Shown here one piece after another: positions 39,101 through 53,034 of a DNA stretch of 64,000 bases. Numbering within the stretch: the stretch's first letter is position 1; each line of letters opens with the position of its first letter. Position numbers and translations under genes: made by a program. The notes beneath the pieces were generated by a model. It saw only the letters and a list, made by a program, of their open reading frames with translations. It did not search any database and had not been told where the DNA came from. Origin of the DNA: Alitta virens (taxonomy: Eukaryota > Annelida > Polychaeta > Phyllodocida > Nereididae); NCBI GenBank assembly GCA_932294295.1, contig OW028578.1:33747185-33811184 (forward strand), in the 5' to 3' direction.

Positions 39101-42100
39101 ATCAATGGAGATGCTGGGTGAGTCACGAAAATCAATTCAACTGCACAAAATTTGCATTTTTCTGAAATAAAAGAGTAGGATTATTAATTGCAAAAATGTA
39201 TTCAATCTGCAGCATATCGATCAAACATAATGTAGATGTTTTTTCCACAATGAGTTGGAGAAATTATATCCCTAATATCTACTTACCAGCCTGTGCCATT
39301 GACAGGAATGATTCACTCAAAACAGATCGTTGCAGTCCTTCAACTGGCTCACCATCTTGTAATCGTTCAACTCGTTCATCCTCTTAAAATAATAATAATG
39401 AATAATAATGTAACAATTAAATTGAAGTTCTTTGACAGAGATACCTGTATCAGACATGTTTGCCATTTTACAAAATACTTTATGTGTGTAGAGCTAAATG
39501 CATCTACAGAAGCCAAATATATCTTCATGAAATACACATATTTAACTACCAGGGATATGACCACAAACTCTACATGGTAGTGTTATCATATTCCTGACTA
39601 GATACACTTTGAATTGTTTTTGTTCACAACAAAGTGAGTGAAATTATATTTAATGATGCATTAACTTCAAAGATCTGGCCCTGATAAGGTTCAGGACTTT
39701 CAATGAACACCATAATTATGGTGACCGCAGTGTACACTTTATGATCTCGCACTATGGGGGCGAGAGTGTCAGAGCAAAAGTGCTAGAAGTGCAAATGGGT
39801 GGATGGGTGGATTAGGGCTTTATGTCCGGTATTTCTGCACCTGATGGGCTAATTAGGACAGGCAGGGACCATGGCAATGAGATGAAGGATGAAACAGCAA
39901 TCCAACAGGCTCGATCGGGTATCGAACCAGGGACCCAGCGGTTGGAAGCCCAGAGCGCTACCTCTGAGCTAGGCCCCCACCCTGCTAGAAGTGCAGAACT
40001 GATTAACCTATAATAGAGACATCCCTAGATTTGCATAATGTCTCCATACATTCAATAGTTGTGGGGCGAAAATTGTTACTGTCATGGAACGGGGGGACCT
40101 GAATGACCGCAAAAGTGTACTCTTTCGCCACCATACATGAGGGAACGAAGATGTATATCATATGAAACTGCAAGAAAAAGATACATAAATATAAAGGGGA
40201 AAATAATAATAGGGAGTGTATGATATAACAAAATGTAGATTCAACACAAAAAAAATTACGACAAACAAAACTAATCATTACCTTTGATAGAGGCAGCCAC
40301 TAGTTGCCTTGTGCGCACTTGAGTAGCCTTAGTCCCATTCACCGTCACCTATTTCAACCAAGAAACCAGGGTAACAGCGCTGTAATTGTGGTCACCATTC
40401 AATACATGGACTTGATCGAGTTTCCCTATGGTCTGCCAAGTTGCAATGTTTTTAAGCATAGGGCCTGTACATATATATACAATGTAGCTTTTAAAAGCTT
40501 CAGTTGCGTATACCATATTTGCTTCACTTATTTTCCCCCAAGTTGTAAAATTAATTTCAATACCCATTCTATTATTGGAGGTGATTTAAGAAAATAATAT
40601 TGTACTCTATGACATAAATGTCATGAGCTTTAGTCTCACTTAATCTCCAAATAATGATTACAGCATAATCTCTCTTTTTATGCTTTTATCTCATTATTAA
40701 TTTTATCATGTTATTTAATTATTTACTTTATTTTGTTGTAATTATTCTTACTTAAACTTAGGCCTATATTAGCCAAGGCCCTATTTATTTTATCTTCTTA
40801 TTCTCTCTTATCCTATAATTCCTTATCTTACTATACCTATCTTATCTTATCTGATGAAAACTACTAATCTCATAAATATATGAGGCCTATTAGGCCTAAA
40901 TATGATCTAATAAATAAACTATTGTTTTATTTCATCTTATCATACTTTACTTATATACTAGCCTATTTCATTCATTATACAATATTTTTTAACTTATTCA
41001 TTTCATCTTTATCTTTACTTTATTTTCAATACATTTTTTCTTTTTATCTTTTATCTTAATGATCTTTGATTGCTGCAACACCTGGCCCTAACAGGCTATT
41101 AGACCGATCCATCAGTCCCTACATCAGGCTATCATTGCAGTCATTATAGAATATAGGCCTGCAGAATCAATAGGCCGACAGAAATTTACAATAGCAGCTG
41201 ATGACGTAACAAACTAATTATTATCATTTTGCAAGGCTGTTACCTGGTGAATAGCTAAATTTTGAGGGTGGCTGTAAAGCTTATCAAAGTTGGAAAAGGG
41301 CCAATATTGAATAACTGCCTGCACGCTGGCCTAGCTGAAGACATCACAAGGTGGCTCACTACATCACAAGATTTCATTTCCTGGACATCAGCTCGGACAA
41401 CTCAAACAGCATAGTGCCCACTGAAACAGTGTTATTGTTATAATGGCCCAAGATTGGTGGTCACATATGACACAATGAATATATTTTGTAATATTTTCAC
41501 TGAATATTTAGATATGCAGAGAGCAACTTTCTGTTAAAAGATTTTCTTATTGTTTACATTCAATATATAGCTGGAAAATATTCTTTCTTGAGTGAAAAAC
41601 TAACTTTTCTAACAGCAACTAGACAGCACTACTTATCATTACACTTCGTCCATTAACATCAAAACCATTAAATTTCACTCTCTGAAAGCGTCTCTAAACT
41701 GTGTTGGAAGTGAAAATGCTGATATAAATTTACGGAGCTCAGTGCACAACAATTAGTTTTGGCTGCCATGCTCGATGGACAGTGGCGCCACAAGTGAGGG
41801 AGCATACAGTAGTTCTAGAATCTCAGCTGTTTTTTTTTTGGCAGGAGCTCTTCCAAATATATACATACTGTGGGACATTTAAAATTCATTAAATTTTTAT
41901 ATACATATATGATATTTCTATTGGTTGTTATTTTTACATATTTTGTAAAGAATGCTTTTTTTTTTTTTTTTTTTTGGTTGATCTTAATTTATATTTTTTC
42001 ATGCTCAGGTTTAATATTTTTAGAAAGGTCAAGCAACATAAACCAATCTATTGTGTGCATGTTGCATGCACAATATTACCTTGACTGTGAACTATCAACA

Positions 42101-45100
42101 ATTAAATACAATATAATGAACTATCATAAACAGTGGTTACATAAGACTACACAAGAAAACAATCACATTCTTATCTAAATTATATTGGGATCAAAAGTTT
42201 AAAATAACTTAACTACATACTTTAGTCACAAATGCCATAGGTGAATAATGTATTTAATCTTGTGGTGTCTAACTTCAGTCTATGCAGCCCCATACTAAGG
42301 GACCTTAGTCCTTCAAAATTTTGACAAGAATTTCAGAAAAGTAGTTTGTTCTATTTTAGGGTATCTATGGCTACAGTTCTACATAATGTTGTCTTCACAT
42401 CTTGTGTGCACAATGCAGAGGGAGTACTTGAAAATATGTCTTTCCAAATGTAGGACTATGTTAGTTTTTTGGTTGGGAGAAATTGCATTTCTTTGTTTGA
42501 CTTCAGTAAGCAATACTGAATTTATTGAGTAAGGAGGCAATACATTTGAACTCCCTTTTTAATTGCTATTAACTGCCAATAATGCTTGCTTAGCCTACCA
42601 GGCTATAGTCTAGGAACCTATGCTTATGACTACCTAACTTCTTGCGCAGATTTCGCGCATGCGTGGTAGTTGTCTTGACAGCGCCATGTTGATTCTCCTC
42701 TCGCTTCAGAAATGTTCGTCTGCATCCAGCTATGAAAACATGTGCTGAATTTTACCAAATTAGTGCTGATCAACCAGTTATTGAATTATATTTTGAATAA
42801 GGTGTGCTGAAAGTGCTGATACTTTGTGGTTAAAATTTCACTGTATGAACGATAGGGAGGAATCTGTGCGCTCCGCTGCTGGTCTAGGAGAGCTCTAGGT
42901 GTATGGAGCAATAGGTAGATGGAGCACTGAGTGCAGGAAGAGCCAGGTGAAGGGAGCACAAGGTGTAGGTAGCCCTAGGTGTAGGAAGCCCAATTTGGGA
43001 AAGGTCAGGTCGCCCTGTTTTGGCCACTGAGGTTCGAGTTCATCACCCACAGTGTTACTTATCACCCTTGTCATGAGGAGGCCCAGGACTGTCAAGAGCC
43101 CATCAGTTATAGGACAATGCATACAGGGTTGGCAAAATAGCAGCCATAAACCTATTTTAAGGATTGCATCTGCCCAGAACTGCCTTAAACTGCCTTATAC
43201 TGCCATAAACTGATAATACCGCCTTAAACTGCTGTTTACCTATAATCAGTCAAGTTGAAGGCAATACTAATGTAAAAAGTTAGAAAGGGCATTGCACCAA
43301 GTTATTTAAGTGAATTATTTTGCATACAAGAATCACGATATGACATGAGAGATAATGAGAAATTTACTGTGCCACAGTACAGTACAGTGCACTTTGGCAA
43401 AAACAGTATTAGATACTATGGGGCTAAACTATGGAATAGTATTCCAGTATCAATAAAACATAGTCAATCGCTCAACACTTTCAAATGTGACATTGACTGC
43501 ATCAAGTAAATTGCCGCTACATCCATATTTCTTGATTATTTTTAGATGAAAACTGATCTTGACTACAAAATATCATCAACATCCATTAGCAAAGCAGTCC
43601 AAGACATTTTGATTGTTAAATCAAATGAATTTTTGAATTTTGAATTTTATTTTATTTTATATTTTTGAATAGTCGTGCAGAAGTTTCACAACTTGTATGA
43701 TTGAATACGACTCAAAATAAACTTTACATACATACATACAATTCACAGTATAATTAATTGTTGATGAGACATACATGAATTTGGACCTCACTATAAAAAA
43801 GCAGTCTCCATTGACGTCATGCCCGCTTACATTACTGTATATCTTTAAATCTAAGGCATAGCACTGGGTGTTCTTCCACCTAACGTGCCCGCTTTAATCT
43901 TGTGTGGTGCCAAGCTGTTTTTTAATTCTATATCAAATTCTTGAGCAAATAATACATCAATTATTTTGGTGATTCTTGTGCAGGGAATGCCATTTAATTC
44001 TTAATTACTACCATTGCAAGTGCAGTTGTCTGCTACTTGGTGCTATTTTTAAAGACGTAGCTTAAGTGAATTATGCATGGAATGCCTCACCTTCAACTTG
44101 AACCTTTCAGTCTTATTAAGATTTATTATCTCATCCGGAAAGATTGCTGTGTATATGCCATCATCTTTTGCATTGTCTCTCCCTAATGACAAGAAATAAA
44201 GAAAAAAAAGTAACCATAGAATATTTGCAAACAATGTAATACTTTAATACTATAGTAATACCATGACACTGGGGTCGGGTGCCTAGCTCAATGGTAGCAT
44301 GCTGGGCTTCCAACCACTGGGTCCCAGGTTCAATTCCAGGTCGAACCTATGTTGGATGGCTGTTTCATCCTTCATTGCCATGGTCCCTACCTGTCCTAAT
44401 TAGCCCATCAGGTGCAGAAATACAAGACGTAAAACCCTAATCCACCACCACCACTACCATGACTTTGTATACCATGAGCACCTTCTGATCATGTGCATGA
44501 GCGTGCATTTCTATCGGAATTTGCCAGCAAACACATTTTTTTTATGACAAACAAGTTAGATGCAAACTTTCAACAGCTGGTAGCACCTGTCAGCCCCATT
44601 ACACCATCTAGTGGTAATATATCACGGTACTACAACCTTACGAAATTACCATGCAGCACTCTAATACTACACATATTTCAATATCAAAAATTCATGAAAT
44701 GGTTAGTTACCTTTTCCATCATCAAACAATCGATAAGGACCGAAAGTTTGATCAGATTCAATAGTAGCCTTAACTTCAGCTCCTGTAACAGGATTGCTAT
44801 CTGAAAAAAAGAATCAGAATCATTTATTGTCACATAACTCATTTCCATGGGGGAGTTCTAAAACCCCTTCAAATGAGCCCAAATTTTGCATGTGAGACAG
44901 AACGGGTTCAAAGAAACTATTTAGGGGTTAGCCCCTTTGTATTTCAGATTTTATTTTTTTTTGGAATACCCTATACATTGTTTATGCATAATATTGATTT
45001 GCAGCATGAACAATTTAACAGAAATTTAAAATTACTTGAGTTAAAGTGAAGGGGAGAATCCCTTCAGACAAGTACTGTCCCTATCAGAGAGCCACCCCAA

Positions 45101-48100
45101 ATTGGCATGGAATCAACACCAAGAAAACTTTACTTGAAATCGCATCCTTGTATCGACCACTTCCACACTATGTCCAATAATTTAATTTTGTATAATGACA
45201 TGTACACAAACATGAAAGTGACTGAAGCACGGACTAAAAAACCAATTAATTCAATGGTCGTTCAGCCAATCAGACATGGTGGTGCATCAAAGGATGCGCC
45301 CCTTGAGCAGTGTGAAGGCGTTGTGACCAACTTATTTAGATCACAAGTTTTCTTAGTGACCAACACACTTCACAAAAGCTGAACAATATGATGATGATAA
45401 TCCAAAGCTATTAAATTTATTATGTGATAGTTTGTTTTCATGATGGTGTGTACCTGGTTGTTTTCAAAATGAATTGGTATTAATAATCAAAACTCACAGT
45501 CTACTCTGACCCTCTACCGTTAGGGGACGTTTAGCAAAGGGCCTTAGCTCTGAGGGTCTGCCAGATTTCAGATGCAGTGAGGGTGTAAGGAATTTGACAT
45601 TATAGATCCGATCAATTTAGCCATAAGAATACAAAACCACACCCAAGTAATGCAAGTTTACTTATTAACGCAACATCAGATTCACCAATATGAAGAAATA
45701 TTTAGTTTGCCACTCATTAAAATAAACAGGCGCAGTAATTGACCATAAATTTGGCGCTGTTTGAGCAATGCTGCAAAATTACATATATGGAGACAGTCAG
45801 ATGAAAATCACATGCTGTGTAACTGACATATTTCCCTAATTTCATTATTAATTCAAAACCAAATACAATTTGATGAAACTCGCATACTCAATGGGCCAGA
45901 TAATCAAGGAAAGTTTATCATTTAATACAAACCTCGGGTAACAAGAGTGTACATCGTTTGACTTGTTGCACACTCATCAGGAAAAATTTGGTCCTTTCCC
46001 CAGAAAGAAAAAGCCAAAATCGGGTAATTGTTGAGGTCTCTGGGAAAACTTTTGACGGTGAGGCCTAGGACGTTACCAAGGTATTGAGTTCTCACATTCC
46101 AGCGACCAGCCTGTAGACAGAAAAGTGGTTATTATAAGTCTGATGGAATCTTGTTGGTATCAGGTAGTCAATGTGAAAATGTTGCCAATAGCAACATTAA
46201 ACTGTCAGTGCGAATCCAGCCAATCATTCCTCCGTTTCATTTCAATGTATCATTCTTGTCCCTTCAAATTTGCAAATCAACTATCATTTCACTTCAAAAA
46301 GTAATTAATATAAGTCCCTTCCACTAAGAATTCCATTATCTTTTACTGCATTATATTTTATTGCATTTTGAAACTGATCTAACTTTACAGTTCAAACATA
46401 CCACAGCATCCATAATTTTGATATCCACTTGCCCGGCCCTCCTTCTAGGAGTTATTTCATAACTTTTAGTTTTTTCTGAGACAGATGTAGATGAAAATTG
46501 ATACTGCACAAAATCTCTTTGAAAGGGTGAATCTATGTTGACTGCCAGTGTGCAGCTTTGAATAGGGCACTCAAACACAAATATTGTATCTCGTCCAATG
46601 CGGTCGTCGATAAAAACTGTGAAATCTGGATCACGATTTGTCCGCCTTTCGCTGAAAATTACGATGCCTGATGCTGCAGGGTCAGCTGAAATAATGCAAT
46701 GCCCAGGTCAAAAAGTTTGTTGTAACATGGATTACTTCACCAGTTTTTAAATGTATGAGTGAAAAAACAGCTTTTGTGTTTTACTGCCGCATGCTATAAT
46801 GCCAGAGTGTTAATGCTAGTTATCTTTTCACTGCTGTTTGATGAACTATACATATATCATCTTTATGTTTAAAGGCAGCCAGGCAGAAATATTATTAACT
46901 ATACATATATCATCTTTTTTGTAAAAGGTAGAAATACACAGACCCATACATAAACATTACTTAGAATGGTATTGCTGGTTTAGCTTTATGTTATAATGAG
47001 TGCCATATTTTATCCAGCAATAAAGATTTATTAGAGAGGAAAAAAAAACCACTTAATTGGCTTGAGCACTTACTCGCATCAAAATCAGCTATATAATGGA
47101 AAGCAGTTTCCATATCATTCCCTCCCTCATCATCTCGATGGATGAACCTCAATCCTCCAGTAGCTGCACCAAGAGCATCCATCCTGGTGTCAGCAGTGTT
47201 TGTAATTGCGATTGTGTGTACTGTAACACGGGATTTGATAACCTATGCAAGAGATGGTTTCAATCATTATAGCAGGATACAGACGAAACAGTAAATGCTC
47301 TATTGGTAACAGTAATAAGGGTAGGGAATAAAATTTTAAGCATCCATCCGGGTGTCAGCAATGTTTGTAATTGTGATTGTGTGCACTGTAACACTGGATT
47401 TGATAACCTATGCAAGAGATGGTTTCAATCATTATAGCATGATGCAGACGACACAATAAATGCTCTAACATTTTAAGCATCCATCCAGGTGTCAGCAGTG
47501 TTTGTAATTGTGATTGTGTGCCCTGTAACCTCATCTTCTATAACCTGTGCATTAAGGAAATGGTCAAAGTATCATAGCATTAAAAGAATATGTTATGTTA
47601 TATATAGTTGGATCCATAAAGTGGCAATTTAATTTTGCATCTTTTTTTTGTTTATATCAAGAAAGCAGCATCTAATTTTCCTCCTCGAACAATGCAGTTT
47701 TTGTTGACCCACAACTCATGGCAAAGACTGCAACACTTGAAGACCAAAAACACAACCACAAATTCTAGTGACCAACAACTGACATTGCGCTATTCATACT
47801 GTAGTTACATCTGTCTATAGTTTATTCATACTAGACAAGAATAGCCTCAATACTTCAAAAATAACAATCATAGCTGCTTATTATGAAGCATATCAATAAA
47901 GATCGTACATAAGGTAGTTACCTTCTCTGAGGTTTCATTAATGAAAGGTTTATCGGTTTCCTCCCCATCTGATAGTAGGACAAATTCTGCTCCTTCAGTT
48001 TCCTCAGGATGCCTTTCGAGGACAGCTAGGCCCTCTGTTATCCCTAAATTTATGTATCAGAGTATATTAATTGACATGCCTTTGAGTCTGGGGTAAATGA

Positions 48101-51100
48101 ATAAGCAGCAAACTGTTCTTTGACTTTATGAAGTAACCACGTATGATTGTAAAGTGTAACAATAAACGATATATTAGCATATCATGAAAAACAGCAAATA
48201 CGAAACAGGGTGATTCCATGTAAAATAAACCAATGGTCCCCACATGACCCGCTAAGATTTATTTCATATTCCAAACACATGTCAGGAGACTGTATGCAAA
48301 ATTTGAAATGGCTGTTTTGTTTGTAAGTTATAAACCAGTGTATTATTTTTTTACCAAAATGTTGATGTGGCACCGAAATGAAATGCTAATAGACAAGTGA
48401 TTTGTAAAATTGGCTACTTCCCATATAAAATTCATATTTCGTGTCACAAAAATTGATTTTTTTCTGCGGGATTTTTATCTGATCTGTTTCTATGTTATTT
48501 ATGTCTATTAACTGAGGCATGACTATCGTCAGTGACCAAAACAGGGCTCTAACTGTGCAATAGCTGGAAAAACAACCTTATAAATATAAAAAACAAAATG
48601 AGAACATGTCAGTGTGTATGCCAACTAAACTGAAAAAAAGGTTTTCTCACTTAACAAACAGGCAAATATCCCTCCATGCTTGAAATAAATGCTTTCAAAA
48701 TAACCTTTCGCACACAAGACCTGTATTAAATTAATTTACAAAAACCTAGTGTATACTGGATTAGAGCTGACAAAAGGCCTTCATGTCAACATTTCCATGG
48801 CAAAACACTAACACCTTCATTCACACAGCAAATAACAATGAGGAGCAATTCTATCTCACCTGCTCCAATACTTGTTTTGTCTTCTTTGGTCAAGCTATCC
48901 ACTGTATTCCACATTGCTTCTTTCTCCAATGCGCTGTTTGTCAGATTGCTGAGGGTTTCGGCTTCAGTTGAAAATTTAATGATTCCTAAAGATGTGCCAT
49001 TGTGATCTACTTCATGTTTTATATAATATTTGAGACCCTGTACAAAAATCAATTATTATAGCATAATCCAAAATAAATGTTCACTTGTATTTTGGTCCTA
49101 GTTTTACATACATGTCATGGAGAAGCACAAAATTGATATCAATATTTCAAAAAGTTAAGCAATGATAACTTTTTTGCCAACATCTTAGCCATATGTTATG
49201 ATCATAAAGAAGCTGCAAAAATAAAATGAAGAATATAGCAAATTTACAACGTATTTCTTGCACAGAAGTGTTTTTTTATCAGCTAGACAGTTGGGATTTG
49301 ATTTGTTGCAAAGATTTCTGTCCATTTTATGCTGCCAAATGCCATTTATGGCAAAATATGACAGAAAAACAGCTGGAAATTTATTTTAAATCCCACTATA
49401 AGCCATTCTAAGAATGAGATGTGGTCCATATTTATTTTGCTAAATCATTAACAAGTTAGCCAGCATTAACAAACAAGTTCCCCAGTCTTAACCAATTTCT
49501 TTTTTTTTGAAGCGACATCTTTTGCGAACACAGGTACTCATTCTTATATGATGTTCATTAAAAGACAACACAAATGTTTAAAACTTTGTCATAATTTTGA
49601 ACTGAGAGAGATTTCAGTGTATTAAATGTGACAATATTTTAGTACAAGAATGTATATGCACACAAATATGGCTCACTGTTGATCTAAGGCAAATCAATCC
49701 TTTTTTCATTGTAGTTTATAACTGATGCCATACAAGATTCTTCAGTTACTTTGGACAATAATATTTTTTACTTACTTCCTTAGCTTTGTGCAGTCTGCCA
49801 TTGTCAGCCATACTTCCTGATACGTCAACAATCAATGCAACTCGTTTGCTTCTTTGACGAACAATTATAGTGTTCAGGATTGGTAAGTTGGTGGGTGCGT
49901 TGTTCCAATTAATTTTTTGATCAGCACGCAGGGCCTGTTTACAAAACAAATTTTGGGAACAATTATAACATCAATGAAGAAAAAGAGCGTAAATGTGACA
50001 TCACCACCTGAACTCATTGATCATGCGATAATGTTAGCAGAAGATGCAGATAGGCACCAAGTAAGTGTATCGTTGGTAACATTCAGTATGATACGTATCA
50101 TAGTTCAAGGAGGCACTGTTCGATACGTAGAACAATCTAAATTTCCAGACACATTTTCTGTCCGATGAGTCTGCTTTTCAGTGTAGTTAGCTGAACCCTA
50201 TTTTTTAGTGTAATCATTATACAATGATAACGACAATATAAGATCAAGAATCAGGCAAGTGCAGTGCATCTATGAAATAACTGATGGCGCAAGTTCATCA
50301 TGTTTTGACAAGCAATGATATTTTAACATTTTGAAACTGTCTTTCACTGTCTGTGGTTAGTAGATTCTACCTGAAGATAAAAATACTCAGAACAGTCTAT
50401 TCTTATGTACAGATGTCCAACTTAACATATTATACTCTAATCATGTAATCTGTTTCGGTCATCACTGGTAAAAAAAAAAAGCATATGTGATTGCAAGACA
50501 ATTGGATTTACCTTACATATTTCATCTTTGTCAGTTATATTTGCACATGTTTTTGAGCCATCTAATTCTGAAAAAAGAATGAGTCAAGGCTTCGAACAAG
50601 GGCAACGGCTAATTGAAGTTAAAGAAGATGATGACTTAGATATACGTAATGTTGAACACCTAATGATTGGTCTATGTACACATGTATTCATTCAGTTATA
50701 TATCTTTGGGGGGAGGAACTAATACTTGAAGAATGAATTAGTTAACGTTTTTATTCATTTCAGCAGCATGTAAATGGGTGTCCCTTGACCCTCTATGTTT
50801 CTTTTTTTATGTAATCCAAAACATCATTGTATCTAATTTTTGGGTCAAATAAATTCATTTCATTGTCAATGTCATTCATTGTAATTTTCTTTGTCATTGT
50901 CTTTAGTGTTTACAGACCTCGAACCAATCAGAGGAAGCAAAATCAGACTTATATTTGTTAAGACCATTCCAACCTACTAGATCAAACACTACTACATTGG
51001 AATGCAGTTATTTTAGACCTCAAATTAGCTACTGTTACTAAACAGATTTCCATTTCTGGAGAGAAATATGAACAAACTTCAGTACCTCATGAATACAGTG

Positions 51101-52570
51101 ATTTTTGATATCTTTGTCATCGCAGAACATTTGATTGGCATACGTCATCATAATTTGTCTATAACGATTAAAATCTCACCGTTTTCAAGATCAAGGTATG
51201 CTTTTCTTATTCCGTTCTGCAGTCTAAACCATCTTGCTAGCATCACCTGCAACCAACATTATAATTCCTGTCAAATGTTAGGTAAATTATGACGACATAC
51301 AGCCCACAATCAATGTGGAGAGATTTGTTGGAATTCCACTTTATTATGCCATTACACAGAAGTGCTTTGATTATGGAAACACTCAGTTGCTTTACCTTAA
51401 TACATAGTTTAACCAAGAAATTGTTTAATTGGGAGCTTATATTCCTTTACTAAATCAGGCTAAAGGCAGATGGGTGGATGTGGGTGGGTGACACTGGTTC
51501 TACATCCCATATTTTTGCACCTGATAGGGATGAACAGGACAGGCGGGTGCCAAGGCAACGATGATCGAGGCAAATGATGAAGCAGCCTACCAACGTCAGC
51601 TGGATTCGAACCAGTCCACAGATGGATGATTGTGTTAAAATATCTAGCTATGGTATGCATGTCTAAGTATGGTTAGTGACATGTATTGTGTTAGGGAAAA
51701 GTAACAGTCTTTAAATATCAACCTGTGGGACAGTTTTTGCCAGTGATTAACAAGTTTTAACTTAATGTAGCACAAAGAATTAGGAGTTCATTTAACTCAT
51801 CGGGTTCAATGGTAAGTCGAGTCAAGGTGAAGGTATATTTTGGCCAGGTGCCATGACTGGGCTAAATTTTGATGTTTTTTTTTTTATTTTTGTTACCCTA
51901 ACCTTAAAAACTTCATTAACAAGGAAATACGTGACATTGTGTCAATACAAAATCTTTCTTATGAACGGAGAGGCTGACAGAACTTTAGAATAATGATAGA
52001 TTGAGAACATATATATAACTATTTTAAGTACACATTTGGCTATGAAGAACATGGTACCTCAAGTATAAATAGACGACCACTTGAAACATTTTCATTTCAG
52101 AATTATCACACTGTTTATTATCCATGCCATTGAATAAGAGTGCCTTTGAAAGTCCTGGGCCACCTTGATGAAAGGATGGTAAAAAACTTCAAGCTTGGGA
52201 ATCAATCGAATTACACTAACTTACTTTGCCAACTTTTGAGTCAGAAGCTCTGTTTTCAACATAACTGGCAGGAAGTAAAATAGCCCTGAAAGAGGTTGAA
52301 CTGGTGCCTTTCACATACTGCTGAACCTCTGGTTCTTGGTTTGAGGCGTCTCCTTTGTTGATGAAAATATTAGCCTTGCTCACAGTCTCTCCTTTGGCAA
52401 ATTCAGATGTTAAACTTGTCCAGGAATTTGGAACCACAATTTTGATCTTGTTGAATGAGACTCTTCCCCTAGAATAGATCATAGAAGTACATAATTAGTA
52501 GTATCAGTGGTAGTAGCAGTAGTAGTAGCAGTAGTAGTAGTAGCAGTAGTAGTAGTAGTAGTAGTAGCCA

Positions 52571-52609
<39 letters not shown>

Positions 52610-52844
52610 CCATAGTAGTAGTAGTAGTGGTAGTACTAGTAGTAGTAGTAGCCATAGTAGAAGTAGTAGTAGTAGTAGCCATAGTAGTAGTAGAAGTGGT
52701 AGTAGCAGTAGTAGTAGCCATAGTAGTAGTAGTTGTAGCAATAGTAGTAGCCATAGTGGTAGTAGTAGTTGTAGCAATAGTAGCCATAGTAGTAGTAGTA
52801 GTTGTAGTAGTAGTTGTATTATTAGTAGTAGCCATAGTAGTAGC

Positions 52845-52878
<34 letters not shown>

Positions 52879-52903
52879 GTACTAGTAGCCATAGTAGTAG
52901 CCA

Positions 52904-52954
<51 letters not shown>

Positions 52955-53003
52955 CAGTAGCAGCAGTAGTAGTAGTAGTAGTAGGGGCAGTAGTAGTAGG
53001 GGC

Positions 53004-53034
<31 letters not shown>

